From positions 2,604,001 through 2,668,000 of the forward strand of contig NZ_CP154845.1 of the NCBI RefSeq assembly GCF_047302285.1: a stretch of 64,000 nt of DNA, written 5' to 3'. The translations under genes and the position numbers were made by a program. Numbering within the stretch: the first letter of the stretch is position 1; every line of letters begins with the position of its first letter. The notes beneath the pieces are model-generated. The model had not been told where the DNA came from and made no database searches. It saw only the letters and a list, made by a program, of their open reading frames with translations. Positions 50,446 through 59,325 of the stretch are shown here, one piece after another. The DNA comes from Robertmurraya sp047302285. Its GTDB lineage: Bacteria; Bacillota; Bacilli; Bacillales; Cytobacillaceae.

Positions 50446-51843
50446 CTATCTAACAGATAAACCATCTACTAGAACACATTTTCTTTTTCTAGCAAAGTTT
50501 TTTGCAGAAGTTAATCCTTCTCCTGTCGGCCCGGCAATCGTAAAGGTCGTATATCCTTCTCCACCAACGCCAATTCCAGCATAGGAAGGACCATTTTTAA
50601 CAAAGATTGTCGTTTGAATCGCTTTTGCAAATTTGGTTAAATTGTCCACGTTTTTAGAATGCATAATGGCTGTATGGCGGAAACCATGCTCCACATCAAC
50701 GGCCAAATCAATTGCAGCATCGACGTCGTCAACTCGTACGATCGGTAGAATAGGCATCATTAATTCGGCTGAAACTAACGGATGATCTCCCTCAACATTC
50801 ATAATCGCAACCCTTGCATCAGCTGGCACTTCAATCCCAATATGCTTTAAAATATAAGCAAGATCTTTCCCTACAAATTTCTTATTTGCGTGTCCTTTAT
50901 CAACTACTAATTCTGTTAACTGCTCAATCTGGGCCTTACTTGTAATGAGAAAAGCTCCATTTTTCTTCATATAAGAAACTAAATAATCAGCTACTTTTTC
51001 AACAACAATCACTTCTTTTTCCGCTACGCAAGGTAGATTATTATCGAAACTGCAGCCATCGATAATATCCTTTGCTGCTTTTTCTAAATCTGCTGTTTCA
51101 TCAACTACTGCAGGAGGATTTCCTGCACCAGCACCAATGGCTTTTTTCCCACAAGATAGAACCGCTTTTACAACACCAGGTCCACCTGTTGCCACTAACA
51201 TTCTGATTTTTTTATGTCTCATCATCATATTTGCTTGTTCGATCGTAGGCTCTTGTACGGTTGTCATTAAATTCTTTGGCCCACCAGCGTCTACGATTGC
51301 TTTATTCAATACTTCAATAGCTTTAATTGAAGTCTCTTTTGCTGTAGGGTGTGGACTAAAGACAACAGAATTTCCTGCTGCAATCATCCCAATTGAATTA
51401 CATATAATCGTTTCAGTTGGGTTAGTTGTCGGCGTAATGGATCCAATTACCCCATAAGCAGAGAGTTCAACAATCGTTAAGCCGTTGTCACCTGAAAATG
51501 ATTCTGTTCTCAAGTCTTCAATACCAGGCGTTTTTTCGGCCGCCAAAATATTTTTGATGATCTTATCCTCATAATTTCCCATCCCTGTTTCATCCACTGC
51601 CATTCGGGCAAATAGCTCAGCGTTTTCTTTGGCAGCGCTTCGAATCGAATCAATTATTTTGCCTCTATCCTCTAATGAAAATTTAACAAGTTCTTTCTGA
51701 GCAATTTCTGCTGCCTCGATCGCCTCATTCATCTCCATAAATATGCCATTTCCAATACTTGATTGAGGTCGACTATCGGTCGAACTCATTTCTTCTAAAA
51801 TTTTCTTTACCATTTCTTCTATTTTTCGTTCTTCAATAGTCAA
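50446..51843 (-). CDS. pduP: CoA-acylating propionaldehyde dehydrogenase PduP
   Basis: 465 residues from TTG 51843 (AGAGGGG upstream), two bases past the pduO stop; this length is normal for PduP. The N-terminal TIEERKIEEMVKKILEEMS is an amphipathic helix of the cargo type that targets enzymes to microcompartments. ALDH core: ITPTTNPTETIICNSIGMIAAGN-type segment, VATGGPGVVKAVLSCGKKAIGAGAGN, and the catalytic Cys in FDNNLPCVAEKE. Converts propionaldehyde + CoA + NAD+ to propionyl-CoA; with PduL it yields acyl phosphate. Confidence 0.93.
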   Translation of the reverse strand: MTIEERKIEEMVKKILEEMSSTDSRPQSSIGNGIFMEMNEAIEAAEIAQKELVKFSLEDRGKIIDSIRSAAKENAELFARMAVDETGMGNYEDKIIKNILAAEKTPGIEDLRTESFSGDNGLTIVELSAYGVIGSITPTTNPTETIICNSIGMIAAGNSVVFSPHPTAKETSIKAIEVLNKAIVDAGGPKNLMTTVQEPTIEQANMMMRHKKIRMLVATGGPGVVKAVLSCGKKAIGAGAGNPPAVVDETADLEKAAKDIIDGCSFDNNLPCVAEKEVIVVEKVADYLVSYMKKNGAFLITSKAQIEQLTELVVDKGHANKKFVGKDLAYILKHIGIEVPADARVAIMNVEGDHPLVSAELMMPILPIVRVDDVDAAIDLAVDVEHGFRHTAIMHSKNVDNLTKFAKAIQTTIFVKNGPSYAGIGVGGEGYTTFTIAGPTGEGLTSAKNFARKRKCVLVDGLSVR

Positions 51844-51844
51844 T

Positions 51845-52840
51845 TTAATACCCCTCTTTCTTTTTCCGAAATACTTCGATTGCTTCTTTGGCAATGAGCA
51901 TATCTTCTTCAACAGTTCCACCACTCACTCCAATTCCACCGATGATCTGCTCATCGTTATAAAGTGGAAATCCACCACCGAATGTGACAATCTTCTGGTT
52001 TGTCATTTGAATGCCGTACAGTTCTGTCCCAGGTTGGATAACAGGAACTAGTTCATGGGAGGCCATTTTTAAGGCAACTGAAGTATATGCTTTGTTCAAA
52101 GAAAGCTCCAAACTTGCTAATAGTGAACCTTCCATCCGATGCAATAAAATGGCATTCCCCGCTGGGTCTACGATGGAGATGACAACCGGAACACCTATCG
52201 CTATTGCCTTTTCTTCCGCAGCTCGTGCTATTTCACAAGCAAGTTCTAAAGAAAGACGAAAGCAAGAATTCCTATCCTGAAGCTTCTCCAATTTCCCTAT
52301 AACCTTTGACTTTATCTGTTCAAGCTGATGGTAATGTACTTGCGCACGAGCTAACATAAACAAAACATCAGATAAACGATTGACATATTGGATGAGTTCA
52401 CTTCGTACAGCTAATGTCTTAGTAAGTTCAACAATTTGTCTCTCTGCCCTACGAATGATCGCTCTCGATAAATGAAGATTGGCAGAAGCACTCGTCTCAC
52501 CTGGGATGATAAATTCATGGATCGGGCCCATTATTTGCTCAAATTTATCAATAATCTCTTCGAATCTAGTAATTTCCTTTTCACTGACCTTGTTCTTCAA
52601 AAGGTCTTTTCCTTTTTCATCACTTGCTAGTTCTGCCCCGACAACAAAGAGTTGCTTTTGGATGTCTTTTATAATGCTCTTTATTTCAATGTGGTCGATT
52701 TGAGAAACCGCTACCCCTAAGGCTGCATTTGCTTCATCTAAAGTTCCATAACAGGACACTTTGAGACTATCTTTAGAGATCCGGCTTCCACCTAACAGGC
52801 CGGTCTCACCTTTATCACCTTTTTTTGTGTAAATTGCCAT
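51845..52840 (-). CDS. pduO: Cob(I)alamin adenosyltransferase PduO (two-domain)
   Basis: 331 residues from ATG 52840 (AGAGGA upstream). Residues 1-180 are a PduO-type adenosyltransferase: YTKKGDKGETGLLGGSRISK, GTLDEANAALGVA, FIIPGETSASANLHLSRAIIRRAERQIV. Residues ~190-330 form a HbpS/GlcG (DUF336) domain: CEIARAAEEKAIAIGVPVVISIVDPAGNAILLHRM and GGFPLYNDEQIIGGIGVSGG, which can bind heme or corrinoid. It makes adenosylcobalamin for the dehydratase from ATP and cob(I)alamin. Confidence 0.92.
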   Translation of the reverse strand: MAIYTKKGDKGETGLLGGSRISKDSLKVSCYGTLDEANAALGVAVSQIDHIEIKSIIKDIQKQLFVVGAELASDEKGKDLLKNKVSEKEITRFEEIIDKFEQIMGPIHEFIIPGETSASANLHLSRAIIRRAERQIVELTKTLAVRSELIQYVNRLSDVLFMLARAQVHYHQLEQIKSKVIGKLEKLQDRNSCFRLSLELACEIARAAEEKAIAIGVPVVISIVDPAGNAILLHRMEGSLLASLELSLNKAYTSVALKMASHELVPVIQPGTELYGIQMTNQKIVTFGGGFPLYNDEQIIGGIGVSGGTVEEDMLIAKEAIEVFRKKKEGY

Positions 52841-52855
52841 TTCGGTCACATCCTC

Positions 52856-53122
52856 TTAACTAACTTCCATTGAATCGACAATACCAACAATTGCAGAATC
52901 TATACATGAAGTAGCCGCTCCAAATACATACATAGCAGATTCTCCTTTTGTCACGAGTACATGTTCGCCAGTGCCTGCCCCGACAGAATCCACCGCCACT
53001 TCAAAAGTTCCCAAATTTCCATCTTTCGGATTTATTTGTTGGACGATAAGGAGCTTTTTCCCGACTAGTTCGTCACTCTTTCGTGTCGCTACTACACTTC
53101 CAACTACGAGACCAACATACAT
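52856..53122 (-). CDS. pduN: Microcompartment vertex protein PduN (EutN/CcmL)
   Basis: 88 residues: MYVGLVVGSVVATRKSDELVGKKLLIVQQ, VAVDSVGAGTGEHVLVTKGE, AATSCIDSAIVGIVD. This is the EutN/CcmL fold, whose pentamers cap the vertices of the polyhedral shell. AGGTG precedes ATG 53122. Small, fully conserved in length. Confidence 0.93.
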   Translation of the reverse strand: MYVGLVVGSVVATRKSDELVGKKLLIVQQINPKDGNLGTFEVAVDSVGAGTGEHVLVTKGESAMYVFGAATSCIDSAIVGIVDSMEVS

Positions 53123-53137
53123 TTTTTAACACCTGCC

Positions 53138-53926
53138 CTAATCTTCTTGAACGATTTTCACACCAAGTTCCTTCGCTGTATCAAGAGCAAGAGGACTTAT
53201 AATGGTCGCATAAGGAATTTGTATCGTCATTTCCTTCCGCTTAGCTTCAACAACATCCTCTCGAGTAATAATCTTTTTCTTAAAAGAGAGCATCGGTCGC
53301 TTTTCTTCTGATCCTGTTTCAACCTGGGGAGAAAAGGTGAAGACATTTTGTTGAACAGTTTGAAATAGGTCCTTAGCATCGACAAGCTTTACTCCGTAGC
53401 TTTCTAATACTCCAAGATAATCACTCATTTTATGCAAATATGCTTGCTGTCCCTTATTCAAACCGAGTTTTTGACGTGAAGCATGCAAAACATCACATGC
53501 GTCCTTCGCCGCAATAAATGGAATCCCACTCATCAGCATGTGTGAAGCTAAATTCGTTACCATATTGTCTGCTATCCCAAGTGAAATCTTCACCATTGTA
53601 TTGATGGTTAAGGTCGGGACAATGAAAACACTAATTCCTTCATATAAAGGACGTAATTCTTTTATATCTTTTTCTACAAAAACGTTGGAAGTACCAACTT
53701 TATCGCTTATTAATTGAGGGGTGAGAACAAATTCTGCACTATTGGAGAGTACAATCTTTAAATCCCAACCATCAGTTTGTAGAAGGCGAATCTGCTCCAG
53801 TGACTCTTGAAAACCACCATATCCTCCAGTAAAAAGGACTGTTGCCCTTTTCGTTCTTTTTTGCAATCTCCTGATCACTTCTTCTACAAAACTGTCCAAT
53901 ATTGAATGAGCGCCCAAACCCTTCAC
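53138..53926 (-). CDS. Flavoprotein-like protein of the pdu operon
   Basis: 262 residues. From ATVLFTGGYGGFQESLEQIRLL to VFVEKDIKELRPLYEGISVFIVPTLTINTMVKISLGIADNM it has the Rossmann-type pattern of HFCD/flavoprotein (PF02441-like) domains, with IADNMVTNLASHMLMSGIPFIAAKDA as the typical active-site-like helix. The last ~90 residues carry a helix with TREDVVEAKRKEMTIQIPYATIISPLALDTAKE, similar to C termini of ethanolamine/diol utilisation accessory proteins. The start may be GTG 53926 or TTG 53917. In the operon it takes the place of pduM. Role unknown. Confidence 0.65.
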   Translation of the reverse strand: MKGLGAHSILDSFVEEVIRRLQKRTKRATVLFTGGYGGFQESLEQIRLLQTDGWDLKIVLSNSAEFVLTPQLISDKVGTSNVFVEKDIKELRPLYEGISVFIVPTLTINTMVKISLGIADNMVTNLASHMLMSGIPFIAAKDACDVLHASRQKLGLNKGQQAYLHKMSDYLGVLESYGVKLVDAKDLFQTVQQNVFTFSPQVETGSEEKRPMLSFKKKIITREDVVEAKRKEMTIQIPYATIISPLALDTAKELGVKIVQED

Positions 53927-53927
53927 C

Positions 53928-54761
53928 TCATTTCAAACTGTTTAATGCAATGCCTAGTGGCGTGATAAGTAGAGGATGTGCCGGCTTAATGGTTTCAATG
54001 CCAATCTCTTTAAAAAAGACTTTTTCGAATTCATCAAAACAACTTGCTCCTCCAACCACATAGATTTTTTTAACATCAAATCCTTGAATTTGCCTTTTGA
54101 CAATCGATGCCATTTTTTCAACAACAGGTTTAACAACAGGAAAAATATCATTTTGCTTCATCGGATTCATCTTGAGCTTCTCGGCTTCAGCAATCGAAAT
54201 CCGATAATTCCCTGCCACAACCAAGCTCATATGTGTTCCTCCTGTAGGTTCATCAGCGGTATAGATGACTTCACCATTTTTTAATATACTAATGCCCGTC
54301 GTACCACCACCTACATCAACAACAGCTCCATCTGTTAGTCCTAACACAGTTGCCGCTGCAGTAGGCTCATCAATGACATTCGTAACTTCCATGTCGGCTG
54401 CTTCTACCACATTAGAAATCGCCTTCATATTTCCACCGATGGTACCAGGTGGTACAGCAGTTGCCGCATGAGTCAGAGTAGTTCCAAGCATTTCTTCTAC
54501 TTGACTTTTAAGTTGTTTGACGATTTTTACAGCTCCGATATAGTCTACAACCAGTCCATCCTTCACAACGGAAGCCGGGTAGGTAGCTCCAGCTAGCGGG
54601 TTCCCAATCTCATCTACGACAGAAATAATAATATTCGCTGTGCCAAGATCGACGCCAACCTTCAAGTTTCCTGCAGACATATTTGCTCGACCTTCATCTA
54701 TTAACCTTGCAAAACTTGTGATATAATTGTTGACCTTTTCTAGATTGATAGACATAAGCAT
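53928..54761 (-). CDS. eutJ: EutJ-type actin/Hsp70-like chaperonin
   Basis: 277 residues with the actin/Hsp70 ATPase layout: phosphate 1 LKVGVDLGTANIIISVVD near residue 33, AGATYPASVVKDGLVVDY, phosphate 2 GAVVDVGGGTTGISILK and the adenosine motif YVVGGASCFDEF. EutJ is an accessory protein of microcompartment operons, thought to act as a chaperonin or reactivase. Here it stands between pduL and the flavoprotein gene. Confidence 0.88.
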   Translation of the reverse strand: MLMSINLEKVNNYITSFARLIDEGRANMSAGNLKVGVDLGTANIIISVVDEIGNPLAGATYPASVVKDGLVVDYIGAVKIVKQLKSQVEEMLGTTLTHAATAVPPGTIGGNMKAISNVVEAADMEVTNVIDEPTAAATVLGLTDGAVVDVGGGTTGISILKNGEVIYTADEPTGGTHMSLVVAGNYRISIAEAEKLKMNPMKQNDIFPVVKPVVEKMASIVKRQIQGFDVKKIYVVGGASCFDEFEKVFFKEIGIETIKPAHPLLITPLGIALNSLK

Positions 54762-54762
54762 C

Positions 54763-55407
54763 TTAGCCTTTCCGAATAAGTCCTAAATCTCCGTTTCTTA
54801 CACTGGCCGCATTTGCTTCATCCGTATCCAAGTGCATTTCTAACACATATTTTTCTGATATTCGAATTAATACATTTTTAAAAATCGTTTTTCTTTCTCC
54901 ACCTAATTCAACTTCGACTAATTCCTTGTCTTTCAGTTGAAATTTCTCAGCAAATTGTGGTGGAATGTGGATATGTCGTAATGCTACGATTACTCCTTCT
55001 GTCATTTCCAGCTCACCACAAGGACCTTTCAATCGCACTCCAGGTGTGCCTTCTATTTTTCCAGATTCTTTAATTGGTGCCGGGACACCAAGCTTGAAAC
55101 TATCCGTCATCGAAACTTCCACTTGCGTAATATTCCTAACAGGTCCAAGTATTCTTACACGTTCTAGTTCACCTTTCTTGCCAATAATAGAAACGGTTTC
55201 TTTAGCTGCGAACTGTCCTGGTTGTTTTAAATCTTTCCATTTTGTTAATTGGTATCCTTTCCCAAATAAAACTTCAAGATCATCTTGTTTTAAATGAATG
55301 TGGCGATTAGAAACTCCTATTGGAACATAGGGTTGCTCTTCTAATGCAAGCACTCGTTTCACAACTTCTTTCAAAATCTTTTCTTGAATTTGCCTGTTAT
55401 ATGTCAT
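54763..55407 (-). CDS. pduL: Phosphate propanoyltransferase PduL
   Basis: 214 residues, normal for PduL. Zinc ligands in VSNRHIHLKQDDLEVLFGKG and RHIHIPPQFAEKF and the second His in LEMHLDTDEANAA; domains are two beta-barrels. It converts acyl-CoA to acyl-phosphate. The N terminus RQIQEKILKEVVKRVLAL is an amphipathic helix of the cargo-targeting type. Ribosome site AGGGG-like before ATG 55407. Confidence 0.93.
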   Translation of the reverse strand: MTYNRQIQEKILKEVVKRVLALEEQPYVPIGVSNRHIHLKQDDLEVLFGKGYQLTKWKDLKQPGQFAAKETVSIIGKKGELERVRILGPVRNITQVEVSMTDSFKLGVPAPIKESGKIEGTPGVRLKGPCGELEMTEGVIVALRHIHIPPQFAEKFQLKDKELVEVELGGERKTIFKNVLIRISEKYVLEMHLDTDEANAASVRNGDLGLIRKG

Positions 55408-55429
55408 ACAAGAACACCCCTATCCTGCT

Positions 55430-55711
55430 TTATTCGACTGTTTTTGATGGAAGGATTTTTTCAACATCAGAATGTGGTCTCGCAATAACATGGACAGATA
55501 TCACTTTTCCGACTCTTTCAGCTGCTGCTGACCCAGCATCAACTGCTGCCTTTACAGCACCTACATCGCCTCTTACTAGAACAGTCACAAGACCAGATCC
55601 AATTTGTTGATACCCTAGTAAAACCACATTTGCTGCTTTAGCCATCGCATCAGCTGCTTCAATGGCACCAACTAAACCTTTAGTTTCAATCATTCCTAAT
55701 GCATCTTTCAT
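55430..55711 (-). CDS. pduJ: BMC shell hexamer protein, PduJ/PduA-like
   Basis: 93 residues, one BMC domain: ALGMIETKGLVGAIEAADAM, NVVLLGYQQIGSGLVTVLV, RGDVGAVKAAVDAGSAAAERVG, ending VISVHVIARPHSDVEKILP. The closest relative in the window is the protein at 62505. Forms flat hexameric facets of the shell with small pores. Position K-J-L follows the order of diol operons. Confidence 0.9.
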   Translation of the reverse strand: MKDALGMIETKGLVGAIEAADAMAKAANVVLLGYQQIGSGLVTVLVRGDVGAVKAAVDAGSAAAERVGKVISVHVIARPHSDVEKILPSKTVE

Positions 55712-55724
55712 TTTTCATTCCTCC

Positions 55725-56453
55725 TCAATTTTCATGAATGCAAGTCGATCTCAAGTCCCCTTTTCTTCGTGGACATTTCGGATCTTTACAAATATTGCAT
55801 ACTTCCGTCTCTTCTTTTTGCTGCTCACTGACTTGCTCATCTATGACTAATGTTTTCGCTTGTTTTTTAGTGATGGAGTCATTTTCTTCAATTTTTATTT
55901 CTTTAGAGAATAGCTGAACGTTTAAATCAGATTTTTCTTCTTCATCAGCTTCCTCTTTAAGCGGTGAAATGGCGACCATTTTTAAAGAATCTGTTTTAGA
56001 AGTGGGTGTCTCTATTTCGTTCTCATTGTCTTTCTCTGCTTCCATTTCTTCTTCGCTAGTCTCAATATTTAAAGGTTCTGATAGATTCGTTGATTCAACT
56101 TCTAAGGAAATCGTTTCTTCTTCGATGTTCATTTCTTTATTTCTGAGTGGATTTCCCGGACCAATTGTTTCTTTAGAATAAATTACGTTTTCTACTCCAC
56201 TGCCTAGTCGAGGAATAATATGTTTACTATAGACTTTTCCGACTCGTTCTGCGGCCATGACAGCAGCTTCTACAGCAGCTTTAACGGCTCCTACATCACC
56301 TTCAAACTTAACCGTTACCATTCCGCCACCTTTCGTTAACTCATATCCTAATAATGAAACATTGGCAGATTTAACTGCTGTATCTGCAGCTTCTATTGCT
56401 GCTGCCAAGCCAACTGTTTCAATCATTCCTAATGCGTGCATACCCATCGTCAA
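55725..56453 (-). CDS. pduK: BMC shell protein with long tail, PduK-like
   Basis: 242 residues. Residues 1-90 are a BMC domain (ALGMIETVGLAAAIEAADTA, SLLGYELTKGGGMVTVKFEG, VYSKHIIPRLGSGVENV). The rest is an acidic low-complexity linker (many Glu, e.g. ETSEEEMEAEKDNENEIE) ending in a Cys motif CNICKDPKCPRRKGDLRSTC, with four cysteines at CxxCxxxxC and a late Cys. PduK proteins carry such a C-terminal Cys-rich tail; the tail could bind a metal or Fe-S cluster on the shell. Start chosen as TTG 56453 (AAAGGAGGTGA with ideal spacing; ATG 56447 is the alternative). Confidence 0.82.
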   Translation of the reverse strand: MTMGMHALGMIETVGLAAAIEAADTAVKSANVSLLGYELTKGGGMVTVKFEGDVGAVKAAVEAAVMAAERVGKVYSKHIIPRLGSGVENVIYSKETIGPGNPLRNKEMNIEEETISLEVESTNLSEPLNIETSEEEMEAEKDNENEIETPTSKTDSLKMVAISPLKEEADEEEKSDLNVQLFSKEIKIEENDSITKKQAKTLVIDEQVSEQQKEETEVCNICKDPKCPRRKGDLRSTCIHEN

Positions 56454-56465
56454 AGGTCACCTCCT

Positions 56466-56936
56466 TTAATCGGTTGCCTGAAGCCTTTTAAGTACAAGCG
56501 CTACGATTCTCGTAATATCCTCTTTTGTTAATGAATTCTCTAAGACTGGAGGAGTTGCGAAAACCTTATCCTTCTCTGCCTCAAAAGATTTAAAAGGCAT
56601 TCCTTTTACTAACCTTGCAGCGTTCGCACCTAATACTCTTTGTTTGAAAGAATCATTAATATTTTCCTTGAACAACGGTTGCTTCTTGTCTAGCTTCGTA
56701 TAGTGAAGAATCATTTGCCCATCCTGATCAATGCCAATTCCGACGCCCAAAGTGGAATCGAGAGCAGCTTGATAGCTTAATTCTAGAGCTGATTTTTGTT
56801 GACTTTCTTTGACGAAGGTAGGGACACCCTCTTCTTCAACCCCATAAAGTAAGGTACAAAAAAAGGAAGGTTCATTCAGTTGTGCATTATAATAAACATG
56901 GATAGCTTGAATCTCATTTCCATTGTTTATTTTCAC
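56466..56936 (-). CDS. pduH: Diol dehydratase reactivase small subunit PduH
   Basis: 156 residues from GTG 56936, which overlaps the pduG stop by four bases. Core: IHVYYNAQLNEPSFFCTLLYGVEEEGVP, SYQAALDSTLGVGIGID and ANAARLVKGMPFK, matching DdrB/PduH. PduH proteins are usually ~115-125 residues; this one adds ~30 at the C terminus, ending SLTKEDITRIVALVLKRLQ, an amphipathic helix like the N-terminal targeting helices of PduD, E, P and L. Confidence 0.87.
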   Translation of the reverse strand: MKINNGNEIQAIHVYYNAQLNEPSFFCTLLYGVEEEGVPTFVKESQQKSALELSYQAALDSTLGVGIGIDQDGQMILHYTKLDKKQPLFKENINDSFKQRVLGANAARLVKGMPFKSFEAEKDKVFATPPVLENSLTKEDITRIVALVLKRLQATD

Positions 56937-58759
56937 TGAACTCCTCCCCTTTCACACAAAGCCAATATTAAACCCGTTGCGACCGCATTTCTTGGTCCTT
57001 CTGTCCCTCTGATATTCCCTCTTCCAGCAACGACACTATATTGAGATAAAGCATCTGTAACTAACTGTGGTACCTCGAAATCAAGAGCGGACCCACCTAC
57101 TAAAACAACAAATTCCATATCTCGTATATTTCCTGTAGGTGAAACCATTGTTAATGCGCGCAGTGCATTCGTTACAAAAACTTTTTCTTTTGCTCCTCGC
57201 CTTACAATTTTGATCTTTTCTACAGAAAGCTGTCCCGGAATTGGAATCATATTCCCTTCCTTTAAAATAACCACTCTGGCAAATACATGTGGTTCAAGTG
57301 GTTTTTCAAAGAACTGTACCGTTCCATCCTCATGACGAATATGGAATAAACTTTCTACTTTAGCTAAAGGGTACTTCTTAATATCCTCAGCCAATGCAAT
57401 ATCTTCAAGCCCTAACTCCGTATTAATGAGCATGGTTACCATATCGCCTGCACCTGCTAAGTGTACAGAAGTCGTTTTTCCAGTTCTAGCCATAACCGAT
57501 GCATCGGTAGAACCTGCTCCCATATCCACAATGGCGATCGGGATCTTTGTTCCTGGAGTGGAAAGGGCACCCCTTATCGCCATATCTGCTTCGACACCAC
57601 CAACCTCAACTTCGACATTGATTTGTGTACGCAGTTCATCGGCAATCATTTGCATCTGCAATTTATCGGCTTTCACCATTGCAGCAATTCCGACGGCATT
57701 TTCCATAGAGAACTCTTCCGCTAAACCGCCTTTAACCTTTTGCGGTATGAAAGTATTGACAGCTAACAAATCCTGAATTTTGATATCATCTGGATGCTGT
57801 TTCGTTAATTCAGACATGACCTGTCTAACTCGTTCAAGCATCCCTCCAGCATTCGTACCTGCTTCTCCCTTTATATCTTCTATCGGGGTGGCAGCCGTTA
57901 ATACTTCCATCATTTTTTCGGCACCTTCATCTACATCAACGGTTAAATTCCGCTTACCAAACACCATTATTTTTCCAGCTGGAATACTCCTCGCTTGCAC
58001 ATCTCCTTTTGGTGTCTTAATGACAACCGCGGAACGATTTCCAATAAGTGCTCTGGCGATCGGAACGATCATTTTCGTTTCTTCACTAGTTAAATCAAAC
58101 ACAGTCGCAATTCCATATGGATTTGCAAGTACTTCCACTACACCACCAGGTGGAGCTACTTCAATGGCCGCCTTCATTCCAAGCGGAACTTTCTCGATCA
58201 GACTTACCTCATCAATAATCGGCATTTTTTTGTGAATTCGATTATTGATGAGAACGCCATCATCCTTCTGTGCTACAGCTCCATTTATGTTAATTCCTCT
58301 ATCCAAGGAGTTATTAATCATCTTCGCTGCATCATCAAAGTCGATCGTCTTTCCGATTAAAACGATGTAGTTATCTTCTCTATTGGCATGTTCCAAATCG
58401 GCAATATCAATGGTTTTCCCAATGCCTAAGCCCAATCCCCCAGGAGTTGAGGGGTTGTGGCCAATCATCGTCGACTCTGTAATAATTGTCTCAGTGATCG
58501 TTTCCATGGCCACATCCCCAATAACAGGGGCTGCTTCATTAATCCGAACCAAGTCCAAATCTTCTATATTTCGATTAATTTTATCAAGAGCTTGTTTAAT
58601 GGCAGCAAGAACACCATGGATATTTTGTTTCGTTCCTTTGATCCCTGTTGTTCGCACAAAGTCGCTAGCCAAAAAAGTAACCTCATTGTTTCCTGTTATG
58701 GTAGCGATGGCGACTTCTGTTGTGGCATTTCCAATATCCACTCCTGCAACCAATTTCAT
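56933..58759 (-). CDS. pduG: Diol dehydratase reactivase large subunit PduG
   Basis: 608 residues, normal for DdrA/PduG. ATPase motifs of the Hsp70-like fold: VAGVDIGNATTEVAIAT near residue 4-20, DLVRINEAAPVIGD, VDMGAGSTDASVM and LVGGSALDFE; the swivelling and linker parts lie between. With PduH it exchanges damaged cobalamin for fresh adenosylcobalamin in the dehydratase. ATG 58759 has GGAGG before it. Confidence 0.94.
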   Translation of the reverse strand: MKLVAGVDIGNATTEVAIATITGNNEVTFLASDFVRTTGIKGTKQNIHGVLAAIKQALDKINRNIEDLDLVRINEAAPVIGDVAMETITETIITESTMIGHNPSTPGGLGLGIGKTIDIADLEHANREDNYIVLIGKTIDFDDAAKMINNSLDRGININGAVAQKDDGVLINNRIHKKMPIIDEVSLIEKVPLGMKAAIEVAPPGGVVEVLANPYGIATVFDLTSEETKMIVPIARALIGNRSAVVIKTPKGDVQARSIPAGKIMVFGKRNLTVDVDEGAEKMMEVLTAATPIEDIKGEAGTNAGGMLERVRQVMSELTKQHPDDIKIQDLLAVNTFIPQKVKGGLAEEFSMENAVGIAAMVKADKLQMQMIADELRTQINVEVEVGGVEADMAIRGALSTPGTKIPIAIVDMGAGSTDASVMARTGKTTSVHLAGAGDMVTMLINTELGLEDIALAEDIKKYPLAKVESLFHIRHEDGTVQFFEKPLEPHVFARVVILKEGNMIPIPGQLSVEKIKIVRRGAKEKVFVTNALRALTMVSPTGNIRDMEFVVLVGGSALDFEVPQLVTDALSQYSVVAGRGNIRGTEGPRNAVATGLILALCERGGVQ

Positions 58760-58793
58760 CGATTCTACCTCCTGGAATATCTAACGCAAGATG

Positions 58794-59309
58794 TTAGTCT
58801 TTTTTCAGTCTATCTCTTTTCTCGTATACTTCAGCAGCTTCGCGAACTAGTTTCGCATTCATTATGGCATTGAATTTTTGCTCTAATTCTTCAGCAATCG
58901 CGAGTAACTCTTCTTTCGTAGAGCGGTATGGTCTTAAAGCATTATAGATTTCAAGAATTCGACCGTCTGGTACGGCAATTAATTCAGCAGCCCTGCGGAA
59001 ATTTTGCGCTAAAGGTTTTCTTCCCATTGATTCTGCTACTTGAGCCTGTAACTCCAATGTTTCAGGAGCAATCCGAACATCCTCTGGAGTAACAACACCA
59101 TCGATAACGCCCTGCAATGTTATTTGCTCCAAGCTTTTATTTGTTGGGGTTTTGATAAGCTCTGGTCGCTTTTCACCAAGTGGATAATCTTTCTTCGCAT
59201 CAACCTTTACTGCACACTCTTTTTTTTCCGTTGCTTGCGCCTTCTCTGGAACCGTCCCCATGGAAGACATAACTTCTTTTACGATTTGTTCAATAAGCTG
59301 TTGATTCAT
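58794..59309 (-). CDS. pduE: Diol dehydratase small subunit PduE
   Basis: 171 residues from ATG 59309 (GGAGG upstream; the GTG at 59318 overlaps that site). Block YPLGEKRPELIKTPTNKSLEQITLQGVIDG and the helical TPEDVRIAPETLELQAQVAESMGRKPLAQNFRRAAELI are typical. The N terminus MNQQLIEQIVKEVMSSM is an amphipathic cargo helix. Part of the alpha2-beta2-gamma2 enzyme. Confidence 0.93.
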   Translation of the reverse strand: MNQQLIEQIVKEVMSSMGTVPEKAQATEKKECAVKVDAKKDYPLGEKRPELIKTPTNKSLEQITLQGVIDGVVTPEDVRIAPETLELQAQVAESMGRKPLAQNFRRAAELIAVPDGRILEIYNALRPYRSTKEELLAIAEELEQKFNAIMNAKLVREAAEVYEKRDRLKKD

Positions 59310-59325
59310 TCTACTCACCTCCGTT

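Noticed and set aside
57426..58873. Several plus-strand frames opposite pduG and pduE
   Set aside because: Shadow frames of conserved coding sequence; low-complexity translation without a family.
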